Assembly: GCF_004331255.1 (NCBI RefSeq)
Contig: NZ_SJOF01000006.1
Coordinates: 1 to 64,000, forward strand
Reading direction: 5' to 3'
Origin: Acinetobacter sp. ANC 4173
Lineage (GTDB): Bacteria; Pseudomonadota; Gammaproteobacteria; Pseudomonadales; Moraxellaceae
Length of the DNA stretch: 64,000 nt
In this document: in pieces, positions 18,779-27,416 of the stretch
How positions within the stretch are numbered: the stretch's first letter is position 1
Layout of the letters: every line of letters starts with the position of its first letter
Translations under genes and position numbers: made by a program
Notes under the pieces: generated by a model
Databases searched by the model: none
The model's input: the letters and a program-made list of their open reading frames with translations, nothing else
Told to the model about the DNA's origin: nothing

Positions 18779-19663
18779 ATGAATACAATAGTCCGAAATC
18801 AAGTTCATCCCGTTGTACGTACCGAATTCGATTTTAAATTGGATCAGGTCCCTCGCTTCTGGATGAACAATGACCCGTTTTTAACCCGTGTATTTGACGC
18901 GTTGAGCCTCACTTTTCCTGATGGTGAGCGTTACTTTATTCAATCGGTACGCTTGTTTCGCGATAAAATTACGGATCCTGAATTAGAACAACGTGTTGCC
19001 GCCTTCATTCGCCAAGAAGCCCAACATGGCATCGCGCATGAAAAAATGAACCAAGTCATGCGTGGACAAGGCATGCCTGTCGATCAATTTATTCAACGAA
19101 TTAACCGAGTATTCAAGTTCGAACTTGAAGAGCGTTCTCCTCAATACAATATTGCCATGACAGCAGCGGCAGAGCATTTAACCGCCTTAATGGCAGAAAC
19201 CTTTTATGGCAAAAAAGAAACTTTAGCCAACGCTCATCCTTATGTACGTGCGCTCTTGGCGTGGCATGCGATTGAAGAAATGGAACATCGGGATGTCGCA
19301 TTTGATGTGATGCAACAAGTGGGAGAAGTATCAGAGTCAATGCGTCGATGGGCACTCATTCTCACCACGCTTATGATGATTGGCTTTACGCTCTACCGTG
19401 CCAATGTCATGTTAATACATGATGGCTTTAGTCGCTGGCAACGCTTCAGTATGATTATGAAGGGGTTGCCGTGGTTCTTTGGTCGTAAAGGCACCCTAAC
19501 CAGTATTCGTAAGCAATATTTCGATTGGTTTAAAAAAGGATTTCATCCCAGCCAACAACCGATTATTCGTCAATACAATGTATGGGTCGATACCCTTGCC
19601 GCAACCGACGACCCTATTCAAGCAGGTGAAGCTTTTTGGCAGGCGGCACAAAGTAAAAAATAA
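18779..19663 (+). CDS. Metal-dependent hydrolase, PF10118 family
   Basis: This 294-residue protein matches the 'predicted metal-dependent hydrolase' family PF10118. It is helical with repeated Glu/His pairs that would form a di-iron-like site: RQEAQHGIAHEK near residue 79, AAAEHLTA near 124 and HAIEEMEHRDVAFD near 163. This ferritin-like pattern (ExxH twice) suggests a di-metal oxygenase or hydrolase acting on a hydrophobic substrate; the real reaction is not established. A hydrophobic stretch near 190-210 may touch the membrane. An AraC-family regulator is divergently transcribed 134 bases away, the usual arrangement for a regulated catabolic or lipid-related gene. Confidence 0.78.
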   Translation: MNTIVRNQVHPVVRTEFDFKLDQVPRFWMNNDPFLTRVFDALSLTFPDGERYFIQSVRLFRDKITDPELEQRVAAFIRQEAQHGIAHEKMNQVMRGQGMPVDQFIQRINRVFKFELEERSPQYNIAMTAAAEHLTALMAETFYGKKETLANAHPYVRALLAWHAIEEMEHRDVAFDVMQQVGEVSESMRRWALILTTLMMIGFTLYRANVMLIHDGFSRWQRFSMIMKGLPWFFGRKGTLTSIRKQYFDWFKKGFHPSQQPIIRQYNVWVDTLAATDDPIQAGEAFWQAAQSKK

Positions 19664-19679
19664 CATAAGCAGATCATGC

Positions 19680-19712
19680 TGCATCTAAATTAAAGGCTCA
19701 AATTTAGATGCA
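19680..19712. terminator. Hairpin between convergent genes
   Basis: A perfect 12-bp stem (19680-19691 with 19701-19712, TGCATCTAAATT / AATTTAGATGCA) encloses 9 bases between the convergent hydrolase and DUF2804 genes. It lacks a long T-tract, so terminator function is likely but not certain. Confidence 0.5.
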
Positions 19713-19729
19713 ATTGAAAGTAGATATCT

Positions 19730-20722
19730 CTACCATTTCGCATAATGTTGTTCCAAAAGACCATATTCATCGACCAGTACAATTTCTTGATCATCTTGCT
19801 GAATCGTTCCACTGACACGTGCCTGCCATTGACTAAACTGGCTACCGACCAATCTTAAGTTCAAATTTTCATAACGACGCCAACTGGTCGTGACGATTAG
19901 ATTCAGACGTTGATCTAAAGAACGAATATTCCAATGCCCCTCCTCCAGATGCTCAAATAAAATATCCGTCAATTGAAACAACTGACCATTTACCCACAGG
20001 CAATTCTCATTACCAAAACTTTCATTGACACCAGAGGCTAAATTCAGCCCAATTCGTTGATGATTGGTATCCCAGAAATTACAAGACAACCAAAACCAAG
20101 CCGTTTCTGGTCGGAGAAATCCGCATGTATCATCTAAAGAAGCAAAAGTCTTATCGTGAAATTGTACGACTTCATTCTGCTTATTAACAAAATAGCCTTC
20201 ACATCCCAAGGTGGTCAGTTTTTGGGTATAAGTCCAACCATTAATTCCGGTTGGACTACACATGCTTAAGGGTTGTGTTCCTGCACAGAAAATACGGGCA
20301 TTCAGTTTAATTTCGCCATATTTAGTTACACGGATATAACGCACCCCATTAGCATGCTGCATTTCAATTTGAAACGGCGATTTATGAAAAAAACTTTGGT
20401 TATATAAAGGCTGCTCATCTAAAAGTGTGTTACGGGCCAAGAAATTAATGGCATTCCATTCCATGACGTCCTGAGTAAGATGGTTATAAACGTAAAAAAA
20501 ACCATGCCCTGCCCATGCAATATCGGCAATGGCTACCCCAATGGTGTAATACTCGTGTTGAATGGAACAAAATTTAAATTTTTTATATTTTAAACGTTTA
20601 CGCCAACCCTCTAACACCTCTCCATAAGGAGTTTTATATTGGTATTTTTGAACGTCAATATTTTGAGGTAATGCATTAAAGCGGCCATAATGTGGCTGCC
20701 CATTCGACTGAATTAAATCCAT
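19730..20722 (-). CDS. DUF2804 domain protein
   Basis: This 330-residue protein resembles the DUF2804 family, a beta-rich fold whose function is not known to me; some members lie near lipid-metabolism genes. Trp and Tyr are abundant (for example AWFWLSCNFWDTNHQRIGLNLA, ending GVNES), as expected for a lipocalin-like beta barrel. No signal peptide or membrane helix is seen. It is on the minus strand, 168 bases downstream of the DUF1543 gene, and may be transcribed alone. It convergently faces the PF10118 hydrolase gene. Confidence 0.75.
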   Translation of the reverse strand: MDLIQSNGQPHYGRFNALPQNIDVQKYQYKTPYGEVLEGWRKRLKYKKFKFCSIQHEYYTIGVAIADIAWAGHGFFYVYNHLTQDVMEWNAINFLARNTLLDEQPLYNQSFFHKSPFQIEMQHANGVRYIRVTKYGEIKLNARIFCAGTQPLSMCSPTGINGWTYTQKLTTLGCEGYFVNKQNEVVQFHDKTFASLDDTCGFLRPETAWFWLSCNFWDTNHQRIGLNLASGVNESFGNENCLWVNGQLFQLTDILFEHLEEGHWNIRSLDQRLNLIVTTSWRRYENLNLRLVGSQFSQWQARVSGTIQQDDQEIVLVDEYGLLEQHYAKW

Positions 20723-20890
20723 TTATCCAATTCCATTTCACATATCGCTAGATCTGCTTTGATCTATAAGCATGTCACATTAAGAATTTTTTTCGTTCTT
20801 TTTATGCTGCAAGTGTCGATCATTTCTTACTCACACCATGTTAGCATAAAAAAATAGCATCTCAGCACAGCATACTTAAAATGTTGAAAA

Positions 20891-21406
20891 TTAAACATTT
20901 AACATAAGATACGTATTTTCCCACGTGTTTGCCTCAAACTCGGCTTCAACCAAGGCTACATAGCGTCCATGTATAGAATCAATGGCAATACAGTCATCGA
21001 CGTCTAAAACACGATCTGTATGTTGCTTTTGCCACTTTTGATCAAAGTGTTGTTTGCCAAGGTGTTTGGCTTCTGTGGCATGAGGAGTAACGACCAACAC
21101 ATAACGATGTAACTCGCCAAATTCACGTGTGTCATAACCACCTAAATTTATGAGCCACAATTTTTCATCTGTGACTTGAGGCTGCGCATCGCTAAACTGT
21201 ATTTGGTATTTTTTTCCTAGACTTTCGACACCATTCACTTGCATCCAAGCATCAATATGTAAGCCTTTTTGTTCACCAAACCATGCATTTTTAAGTTGTG
21301 AATAACTATCTTCTAAACTGTCAGCGACTGCAAATACAACATCATGGACTTCTGTATTGGCGCGGGCATGACGGCCACCGAGCATGACGATATATAAATT
21401 TGACAT
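20891..21406 (-). CDS. DUF1543 domain protein
   Basis: This 171-residue protein appears to consist of two related halves, each beginning with a short strand and a Gly-Gly turn (IVMLGGRHARANTEVHD near residue 5; LINLGGYDTREFGELH near residue 85). This duplication is characteristic of DUF1543. The function is unknown. No signal or membrane segment is seen, so it is probably cytoplasmic. It starts 8 bases after the FRG-domain gene stop, with AGTAGG as ribosome binding site, so the two may be cotranscribed. Confidence 0.8.
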   Translation of the reverse strand: MSNLYIVMLGGRHARANTEVHDVVFAVADSLEDSYSQLKNAWFGEQKGLHIDAWMQVNGVESLGKKYQIQFSDAQPQVTDEKLWLINLGGYDTREFGELHRYVLVVTPHATEAKHLGKQHFDQKWQKQHTDRVLDVDDCIAIDSIHGRYVALVEAEFEANTWENTYLMLNV

Positions 21407-21414
21407 TAATTTAC

Positions 21415-22359
21415 CTACTTCGCACTTATTAATTTTTTATATTCCATAATTTCTAACCCCTCCTGTACATAGATTGCCCCTCCACTAATTCCTCTAAAAA
21501 CAGTAGCTGCATTAACAGTATAAGCATCACAATATTTTAAGATATCAATAGCCCATTTACATGGAACCGAAACTTTAATCAGGGAATTAATCTTTTTCTC
21601 TGCTACTAATTCATTTAAGTTTTGAATTTGTTCATATTTACTTACCCCCTCATCAAAAGTTAATCTAGCTCCTCTCATAATTTTTTGACGGACTAAAGTA
21701 AAGCAACCTTGCTGGGAAGAAATATTCTGATTTATACTTTTCGGCACTTCAATGATTTCAAATATTTTTTCATTATATTCATTGAGTAAGTTCTTCTTCT
21801 CCGTATCAAAAATCCATATTGACATGAACCCATCTAACTTTTTCATTTTTATAACTTGAGATGCTGCAAAATAACAGGCAATTAAAGGATTTTTAGTCCA
21901 ATCTAAAAACTCTGTATGAACACCATAATGCTGTGCATAAGCAATTAGTTCATATAATTTTGAATCAGGCCATTTAGTGCTATCTCTAACAACCCTATCA
22001 TCAAAATCCTCTAACCATTCAGATCGAAACTCGAATGAATCAAAAGGTACAATTGATGAATTTAGATCACATCCACGCACAAAATTTTTCAAGTGAACCC
22101 AATGCATAAAACAAATACCATCGTACGTATCTGAGAGGATTTCCTTTCTTGATATATTTCGATATAAACTTGGCGTCAACTCCCAACTTGAATCTGCTTG
22201 CCCTCTATAAATATATTGATCATTTGCACTTTCCAAATATTCTTTAACATTCTTTTTATCTGGTCGGATTAATTCAATAAACTCTTCTACTGTATCAACT
22301 ATTAATTCTTTAAATCCCAAACCTTCTTGTATCTCCATCAGTATTCTACCATTCTCCAC
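21415..22359 (-). CDS. FRG-domain protein, possible accessory/defence gene
   Basis: This 314-residue protein carries the FRG domain (PF08867): the signature YIYRGQADSSWELTPSLYR is at about residues 48-66, and the later segments YAQHYGVHTEFLDWTKNPLIACYFAA and QQGCF are also typical. The biochemical role of FRG proteins is unsettled; they are scattered, often in mobile or defence-associated contexts. The gene is visibly more AT-rich than trpB upstream and DUF1543 downstream, and is isolated from trpB by a terminator, which suggests horizontal acquisition. An alternative ATG at 22338 has a better-spaced GGTAG. I find no toxin partner gene. Confidence 0.83.
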   Translation of the reverse strand: MENGRILMEIQEGLGFKELIVDTVEEFIELIRPDKKNVKEYLESANDQYIYRGQADSSWELTPSLYRNISRKEILSDTYDGICFMHWVHLKNFVRGCDLNSSIVPFDSFEFRSEWLEDFDDRVVRDSTKWPDSKLYELIAYAQHYGVHTEFLDWTKNPLIACYFAASQVIKMKKLDGFMSIWIFDTEKKNLLNEYNEKIFEIIEVPKSINQNISSQQGCFTLVRQKIMRGARLTFDEGVSKYEQIQNLNELVAEKKINSLIKVSVPCKWAIDILKYCDAYTVNAATVFRGISGGAIYVQEGLEIMEYKKLISAK

Positions 22360-22380
22360 TTTTCTCCAACTATATATAAA

Positions 22381-22409
22381 AATAAAGCTCCTAAATCAGG
22401 AGCTTTATT
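22381..22409 (-). terminator. Terminator downstream of trpB
   Basis: A perfect 12-bp stem (22381-22392 with 22398-22409; AATAAAGCTCCT / AGGAGCTTTATT) lies just past the trpB stop and before the FRG gene. Confidence 0.8.
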
Positions 22410-22421
22410 AAATAATTTAGA

Positions 22422-23651
22422 TTACATCTCAACCATTTCCACGCCATCGATACGGGCTACAGTCATCAAGTCCTTATCACCACGGCCAGAAACCGTCGCA
22501 ATAATAATTTGGTCTTTAGACATGGTCGGTGCAAGTTTAGTCACATAGGCCATCGCATGTGAACTTTCAAGTGCTGGAATAATCCCTTCGATATGGGTTA
22601 AATCACGGAAACCTTGTAAAGCTTCATTGTCATTAATCGCCACATAATCCACGCGGTGCATATCTTTTAAGAAGCTATGTTCAGGACCCACGCCTGGATA
22701 GTCTAGACCCGCAGAAATTGAATGGGTTTCAATGATCTGACCTTGTTCATCCGACATCAAATAAGTACGGTTCCCGTGTAAAACACCAACATGACCAGCA
22801 TTTAAAGGTGCAGAGTGTTTACCTGTTTCAATACCGTAACCTGCCGCTTCAACACCATACATTTTAACTTCAGCATCATTTAAGAATGGGTAGAACAAGC
22901 CCATCGCATTTGAACCACCGCCTACACATGCCACTAAAGCATCAGGTAAACGCCCTGCTTGCTCTTGAATTTGTTTGCGAGCTTCACGACCAATAATCGA
23001 TTGGAAATCACGAACTAATTGTGGATATGGATGCGGGCCTGCGACAGTACCAATCACATAATAAGTTGAGTCGACGTTGGTCACCCAGTCACGCATGGCT
23101 TCGTTCATGGCATCTTTTAATGTTTTAGAGCCACTTTCCACAGGCACAACGGTCGCACCGAGTAAACGCATACGGTACACGTTCATGGCTTGACGTTTCA
23201 CGTCATCTGCACCCATGAACACCACACACTCAAGACCTAAACGCGCTGCGATGGTTGCCGTTGCGACACCGTGCTGACCTGCACCAGTTTCAGCAATAAT
23301 GCGTTTTTTACCCGACAGTTTTGCCAGTAAAGCCTGACCAATGGTGTTGTTCACTTTATGTGAACCTGTATGATTCAGGTCTTCACGCTTTAAATAAATT
23401 TGCGCACCACCCAACTCTTTCGACCATCGCTCAGCATAATATAAAGGACTAGGACGACCTACATAGTAGGCGAGGTCACGGTCGAATTCTGCCAGAAACT
23501 GCTCATCATCTTTCATACGGAAATAGAGCTTTTCTAAGTCTTCTAATGCTGCCATTAGAGTTTCTGACACAAAACGTCCGCCATGGATACCGAAATGCCC
23601 ATGTTCATCTGGGTATTGGGTATAGTCAATCACATTACTTTGCTGATCCAC
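22422..23651 (-). CDS. trpB: Tryptophan synthase beta subunit
   Basis: TrpB (409 residues) joins indole and serine to make tryptophan, using pyridoxal phosphate. The cofactor lysine is in the motif [10 protein letters not shown] near residue 95, and the phosphate loop is [10 protein letters not shown]. The start is GTG at 23651, supported by AAGGAG six bases upstream. This start lies inside trpF, giving a 17-base overlap, so translation is probably coupled. A terminator follows. The partner trpA is about 6.5 kb further along the same strand. Confidence 0.98.
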   Translation of the reverse strand: MDQQSNVIDYTQYPDEHGHFGIHGGRFVSETLMAALEDLEKLYFRMKDDEQFLAEFDRDLAYYVGRPSPLYYAERWSKELGGAQIYLKREDLNHTGSHKVNNTIGQALLAKLSGKKRIIAETGAGQHGVATATIAARLGLECVVFMGADDVKRQAMNVYRMRLLGATVVPVESGSKTLKDAMNEAMRDWVTNVDSTYYVIGTVAGPHPYPQLVRDFQSIIGREARKQIQEQAGRLPDALVACVGGGSNAMGLFYPFLNDAEVKMYGVEAAGYGIETGKHSAPLNAGHVGVLHGNRTYLMSDEQGQIIETHSISAGLDYPGVGPEHSFLKDMHRVDYVAINDNEALQGFRDLTHIEGIIPALESSHAMAYVTKLAPTMSKDQIIIATVSGRGDKDLMTVARIDGVEMVEM

Positions 23652-24276
23652 GATGGACTCCTTGCATGAAGTTATCTATAAGTTGTTGGTCTTTTATACC
23701 TTTTGCGGATTCTACGCCTCCGCTGACATCTACAGCATAAGCCCCAGTCGTCTTTATAGCGTCTTCAACATTAGCAGGGGTTAAACCACCCGCTAAAATT
23801 AAAGGAATATCAAGCTTGGGGAATTGTGACCAGTCAAAACTGTGTCCTGTTCCCCCTTTTAATTCTGGATGCCAAGCATCTAAAAGCACTGCGCTTGCCC
23901 CTACCTGTTGGTAGCGTTTCACTTCTGCCACCACATCCAGTTCAGGTTTCACTTGAATGGCTTTATACCAACGACGCCCAACTTGTGTCGCAATCGCCTG
24001 ACAGTCTTCTGGTGTTTCATCACCATGAAACTGAATGATATCCAGTGCCACTTGTTTTAGCACATCTGCAATCTCATCCGCAGACGCATTCACAAACAGG
24101 CCAACTGTTTGCACATAAGCAGGCACATGTTGAATCAGTTCTTTGGCTTGAGCTGCATTGACATGGCGTGGACTAGGCAGGAAAAATACAAAACCAATTG
24201 CATCTGCCCCTGCATTGACCACAGCGTGAATATCTTGGCTACGGGTAATTCCACAAATTTTGGCACGGGTTCGCAT
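23635..24276 (-). CDS. trpF: Phosphoribosylanthranilate isomerase
   Basis: TrpF (213 residues) carries out the Amadori rearrangement of phosphoribosylanthranilate in tryptophan synthesis. It is a small TIM barrel with the N-terminal [10 protein letters not shown] motif (general base Cys near residue 8), the [12 protein letters not shown] segment, LLDAW with the acid Asp, [10 protein letters not shown] and the phosphate-binding [10 protein letters not shown]. It is the first gene of trpF-trpB, with the two reading frames overlapping by 17 bases. The upstream sequence faces the divergent btuB riboswitch region. Confidence 0.97.
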   Translation of the reverse strand: MRTRAKICGITRSQDIHAVVNAGADAIGFVFFLPSPRHVNAAQAKELIQHVPAYVQTVGLFVNASADEIADVLKQVALDIIQFHGDETPEDCQAIATQVGRRWYKAIQVKPELDVVAEVKRYQQVGASAVLLDAWHPELKGGTGHSFDWSQFPKLDIPLILAGGLTPANVEDAIKTTGAYAVDVSGGVESAKGIKDQQLIDNFMQGVHRGSAK

Positions 24277-24439
24277 AGGTTATAACTCTGGCTCAACCCT
24301 ATTTATAGCTGATCTATAAATAACAGGGCGAATCATTGTAATGCAATTTTTTCGCCTTGCGTAAAGTTCATCCTGAAAAATCTTTACATCGATTGTTTAA
24401 TTCGCATACAAACCTTATACTGCGCTCAAATGCAATAAG
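24277..24439. other. Divergent promoter region trpF / riboswitch
   Basis: These bases lie between the trpF start and the cobalamin riboswitch and must hold promoters for both directions. A plausible plus-strand pair (TTTACA near 24382, then TATACT near 24416) has non-ideal spacing, so no promoter is listed. Confidence 0.35.
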
Positions 24440-24612
24440 TCATAGCAATATGCTTTAGGGAAGTTGGTGCAAATCCAACACTGCCCCCGCAACGGTAAAA
24501 CGAAACGTATGCCTTTATAAGTTTACGCTTACATCACTGCACTCGTGTGGGAAGATGGGTATACCAATATTGTTCGCAATATTTATATTTAAGTCCGGAG
24601 ACCTGCTTATTG
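24440..24612 (+). promoter_or_regulatory. Cobalamin (adenosylcobalamin) riboswitch
   Basis: Conserved riboswitch pieces occur in the right order: AGGGAAGTTGGTGCAAATCC (24457-24476), the core ACTGCCCCCGCAACGGTAAA (24479-24498), a variable helical part, then the B12 box AGTCCGGAGACCTGC (24592-24606). It sits 48 bases before the chosen btuB start. It should bind adenosylcobalamin or a relative and turn off btuB expression when vitamin B12 is plentiful, probably by hiding the btuB ribosome binding site. Confidence 0.95.
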
Positions 24613-24659
24613 CGCCGTTTAACTCAATCATTCACGGGGGGTGAATGTATGGAGCCAGC

Positions 24660-26522
24660 ATGCCAAATTTATTTCAGCCTACTGCTTTAGTGGGCGCAAT
24701 CGCTATTGCGATGGGTTTCTCTACGTCTGTATCTGCGCAAGATAACACAAATGTTGTGAATGCTTCTCTAGACACTTTGGTGGTTACAGCTTCACGTTCT
24801 GAAGAAAAGATTAAAGACGTTCCTGCACGTATTGCTGTAATTGATGAAAAAACTATTGAGAAAAATCCTACTCTCAATTTATCAGATTTGATTCAGCGTG
24901 ATCCTTCTGTTTTTGTCAAACAAAGTGGCGGTATGGGACAAATTTCAGAAATTGGACTCCGTGGAACAAAAGCAGTACATACCTTAGTATTAAAAGATGG
25001 CGCTCGTTTAAATAGTCAAAATGAGCTTGGTCCACTTTATCCTGCTTTTTTAGATACTTCAGATGTTCAACAAATTGAAATCTTGAAAGGTCCTGCTTCA
25101 GTCCAATATGGTAGTGATGCAATCGGTGGTGTGGTTCAACTTATTTCAAAAAAACCTGTGAAGTCTGGTGCAGAATTAACTGGTATCTATGGTGAAAATA
25201 ACACTTATAAAACCATCGCAAAAGCAGATCTAGTCACCGATCAAGGTTTCTATGCTCAAGTGGGCGGACAGCGCTTAGAAAGTGATGGCACTCGAATTTT
25301 CGAAAGCCAAGATAAAGGTGAAAAAGCCAGCTACGATCAAAAAGGCTACAATGCGAAAGTCGGCTATTTCCAAGAAAATCAGATTAATGCTTCTGCTTCG
25401 ATTAGTGAAAATAAAGGAACCAGTATTTTCAGTAATGACTACATCAGCAATACAGCTCCTCGTAATTTTGTAAATCGTGTCATTAATGCAAAGGTTGATT
25501 ACAACATTCTGCAAAATCTAATTTTAGGTGCACATTTTGCAAATGTTCAAGACAAGCAAGATGTTCCATCATATTTCACGCAGTACAACACTGAAAACAA
25601 CCAAAGTGATTTAAACCTGAAATGGAAATTCACGCCAAATCAAAATATTTTAGTTGGTGCAACTTATAATGACGCCAACTACAAAACAAGTTCAATCAAA
25701 AACCAAGATCAGAGCGTTAATAGCACAGGTTATTATCTACAACACCAATTTAAAAATGAACTGTTTGATACCCAAGTTGGTCTGCGTGTAGAAGACAACG
25801 AGCTTTTTGGAAGCCACACAGTAGGTCAAGGCGCTGTTCGTTATCATTTCCTGCCTAATGCAAGTGTTTATGCCAATATTGGCAGCGCATTCCGTGCTCC
25901 GACCCTGAATGAACTCTATTCTCAGTGGGGCGGTAATGAGGATTTAGAACCTGAAGAAAGCATCTCTTATGAACTAGGTTTTGATTATGCTATTACGGAT
26001 AATCTAGCGACTAGTTTTTCTGTTTATCGCACCAATGTGGATAACTTAATCGTCTATAGTGACGGCATGAATCAAAATGTTGGTGAAGCCAATTTTACAG
26101 GCGGTGAAGCTGGTCTGAAATGGAAGCAAGACGATTTATTCTTCGCAACAGAATATGCTTATGTTGAAACTGAGAATAAAGCGACAGGTTTAGAAATTGC
26201 CTATCGTCCAAAACAGACGCTTACCATCACCGCAGGATTAGAAAATTCTGTCTATGGACTCAGCACATCTTTAATCGCACGTTCGCATTCAAATGCAAGC
26301 AATAGCGCAAATAGTGTAAAAGTCCCAGGTTATGCAACTGTCGATTTCAATGCTTATTGGAACATTAACCCAACGGTTAAAGTCTTTACTAACATTCAAA
26401 ACATGGGTGATGTGCAATATCGAGAAGTCTATAAGGCCGCAAGCTCTTGGGATAACATGCCAGAAGATTGGTACATCAACGGCGGTCGTTTCGCTTCCGC
26501 AGGAGTCACTTTCCGTTATTAA
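24660..26522 (+). CDS. btuB: TonB-dependent vitamin B12 receptor BtuB
   Basis: This is a 620-residue outer-membrane receptor from the ATG at 24660, which has GGAG five bases upstream; an ATG at 24645 in the same frame is also possible. A signal peptide (cleavage near VSA-QD) is followed by a TonB box (DTLVVTASR), a plug domain with LRGTKAVHTLVLKDGARL and IEILKGPASVQYGSDAIGG, and a 22-strand barrel ending in Phe-Arg-Tyr. It imports cobalamin with TonB-ExbBD energy. The assignment is firm because a cobalamin riboswitch lies in its leader and a corrinoid adenosyltransferase gene follows. A terminator separates it from the latter. Confidence 0.95.
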   Translation: MPNLFQPTALVGAIAIAMGFSTSVSAQDNTNVVNASLDTLVVTASRSEEKIKDVPARIAVIDEKTIEKNPTLNLSDLIQRDPSVFVKQSGGMGQISEIGLRGTKAVHTLVLKDGARLNSQNELGPLYPAFLDTSDVQQIEILKGPASVQYGSDAIGGVVQLISKKPVKSGAELTGIYGENNTYKTIAKADLVTDQGFYAQVGGQRLESDGTRIFESQDKGEKASYDQKGYNAKVGYFQENQINASASISENKGTSIFSNDYISNTAPRNFVNRVINAKVDYNILQNLILGAHFANVQDKQDVPSYFTQYNTENNQSDLNLKWKFTPNQNILVGATYNDANYKTSSIKNQDQSVNSTGYYLQHQFKNELFDTQVGLRVEDNELFGSHTVGQGAVRYHFLPNASVYANIGSAFRAPTLNELYSQWGGNEDLEPEESISYELGFDYAITDNLATSFSVYRTNVDNLIVYSDGMNQNVGEANFTGGEAGLKWKQDDLFFATEYAYVETENKATGLEIAYRPKQTLTITAGLENSVYGLSTSLIARSHSNASNSANSVKVPGYATVDFNAYWNINPTVKVFTNIQNMGDVQYREVYKAASSWDNMPEDWYINGGRFASAGVTFRY

Positions 26523-26566
26523 TTTAACTTAAAGACTCAAAAAAATTTAAAAACAGCGCAGTTTAT

Positions 26567-26598
26567 GGATAATGTTTTGACCGGCATTATCCTTTTTT
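26567..26598 (+). terminator. Terminator between btuB and adenosyltransferase gene
   Basis: The 8-bp stem GGATAATG / CATTATCC (26567-26574, 26585-26592) is followed by six T. The next gene starts about 20 bases later, so the terminator may only be partial. Confidence 0.72.
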
Positions 26599-26619
26599 CA
26601 TTTAAACCTAGGAAACATT

Positions 26620-27198
26620 ATGGGCCACCGTTTAAGTAAAATTTATACCCGTACAGGTGATACAGGAACCACAGGACTTGGCGATGGTTCTCGTGTAGCC
26701 AAAGATGATTTACGCATTATTGCACTCGGTGATGTCGATGAGCTGAATGCGTGTATTGGCATTCTACGTACACAAATCAGCCAAAGTAATATTGCAGAAC
26801 AAACTACATGGGATAAAAGTCTAAGTTTGATTCAACATTGGTTATTTGACTTGGGGGGCGAAGTCTGTATTCCAAATTATCATCTGGTACAGCCAATCTC
26901 GATAGAATACCTCGAACAAGACATTGATCGCATGAATGAATCTTTACCCATGCTCAAAGATTTTATTCTACCTTCGGGTACATTGGCTTGTAGCTTTGCC
27001 CATCAAGCCCGCGCCGTTTGCCGTCGTGCTGAACGCAGCCTCATGGCAGTACAGCATCGTGACCAAAATATTCAATCTAGTTCATTACAATTGTTAAACC
27101 GACTTTCTGACTGGTTGTTTGTCGCTTCACGTACGTTGCAACGTGCTGAAGGAGGAAGTGAAGTGCTTTGGCAAAAAAATATTAACGACACGATTTAA
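26620..27198 (+). CDS. Cob(I)alamin adenosyltransferase, PduO type
   Basis: This 192-residue cytoplasmic enzyme should transfer the adenosyl group of ATP to cob(I)alamin, giving adenosylcobalamin. PduO-type signatures are the N-terminal YTRTGDTGTTGLGDGSRV (ATP loop), GDVDELNACIG, and the C-terminal CRRAERS and LNRLSDWLFVASR. It lies after btuB, so uptake and activation of B12 are encoded together. There are no cobalamin synthesis genes in the window; the pair looks like a scavenging unit. A stem-loop at 27208-27244 ends the transcript. Confidence 0.95.
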   Translation: MGHRLSKIYTRTGDTGTTGLGDGSRVAKDDLRIIALGDVDELNACIGILRTQISQSNIAEQTTWDKSLSLIQHWLFDLGGEVCIPNYHLVQPISIEYLEQDIDRMNESLPMLKDFILPSGTLACSFAHQARAVCRRAERSLMAVQHRDQNIQSSSLQLLNRLSDWLFVASRTLQRAEGGSEVLWQKNINDTI

Positions 27199-27207
27199 AA
27201 AGTAACC

Positions 27208-27250
27208 TGATTGAGACTAGGTCATAAATCTTCAGTCTCAATCATAACTT
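27208..27250 (+). terminator. Terminator after adenosyltransferase gene
   Basis: A perfect 11-bp stem TGATTGAGACT / AGTCTCAATCA (27208-27218, 27234-27244) is followed by a short T-containing run. Confidence 0.65.
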
Positions 27251-27416
27251 TTGCTCTGTTCAAGTTCACTTAATCAAACTTTATTTTTATCACTATTCAA
27301 ACCATTCTTTAGCCTTTAAATTTCTAAAAAAAGAAGTCAAATATAAGCCAATGGACTGTGAAATTTCACATAACTCCGTAATAATCAAAGTAGAGTAATC
27401 ACTAAGCAGATGTAAT

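Noticed and set aside
18645..18788. Extended N-terminus of the AraC-family regulator
   Set aside because: The extra 48 residues are hydrophobic, lack a ribosome binding site and would overlap the divergent gene's start by 10 bases.
24566..24583. Separate terminator hairpin (AATATTG / CAATATT) before the B12 box
   Set aside because: It lies inside the cobalamin riboswitch and is better explained as one of its variable helices; there is no T-tract after it.
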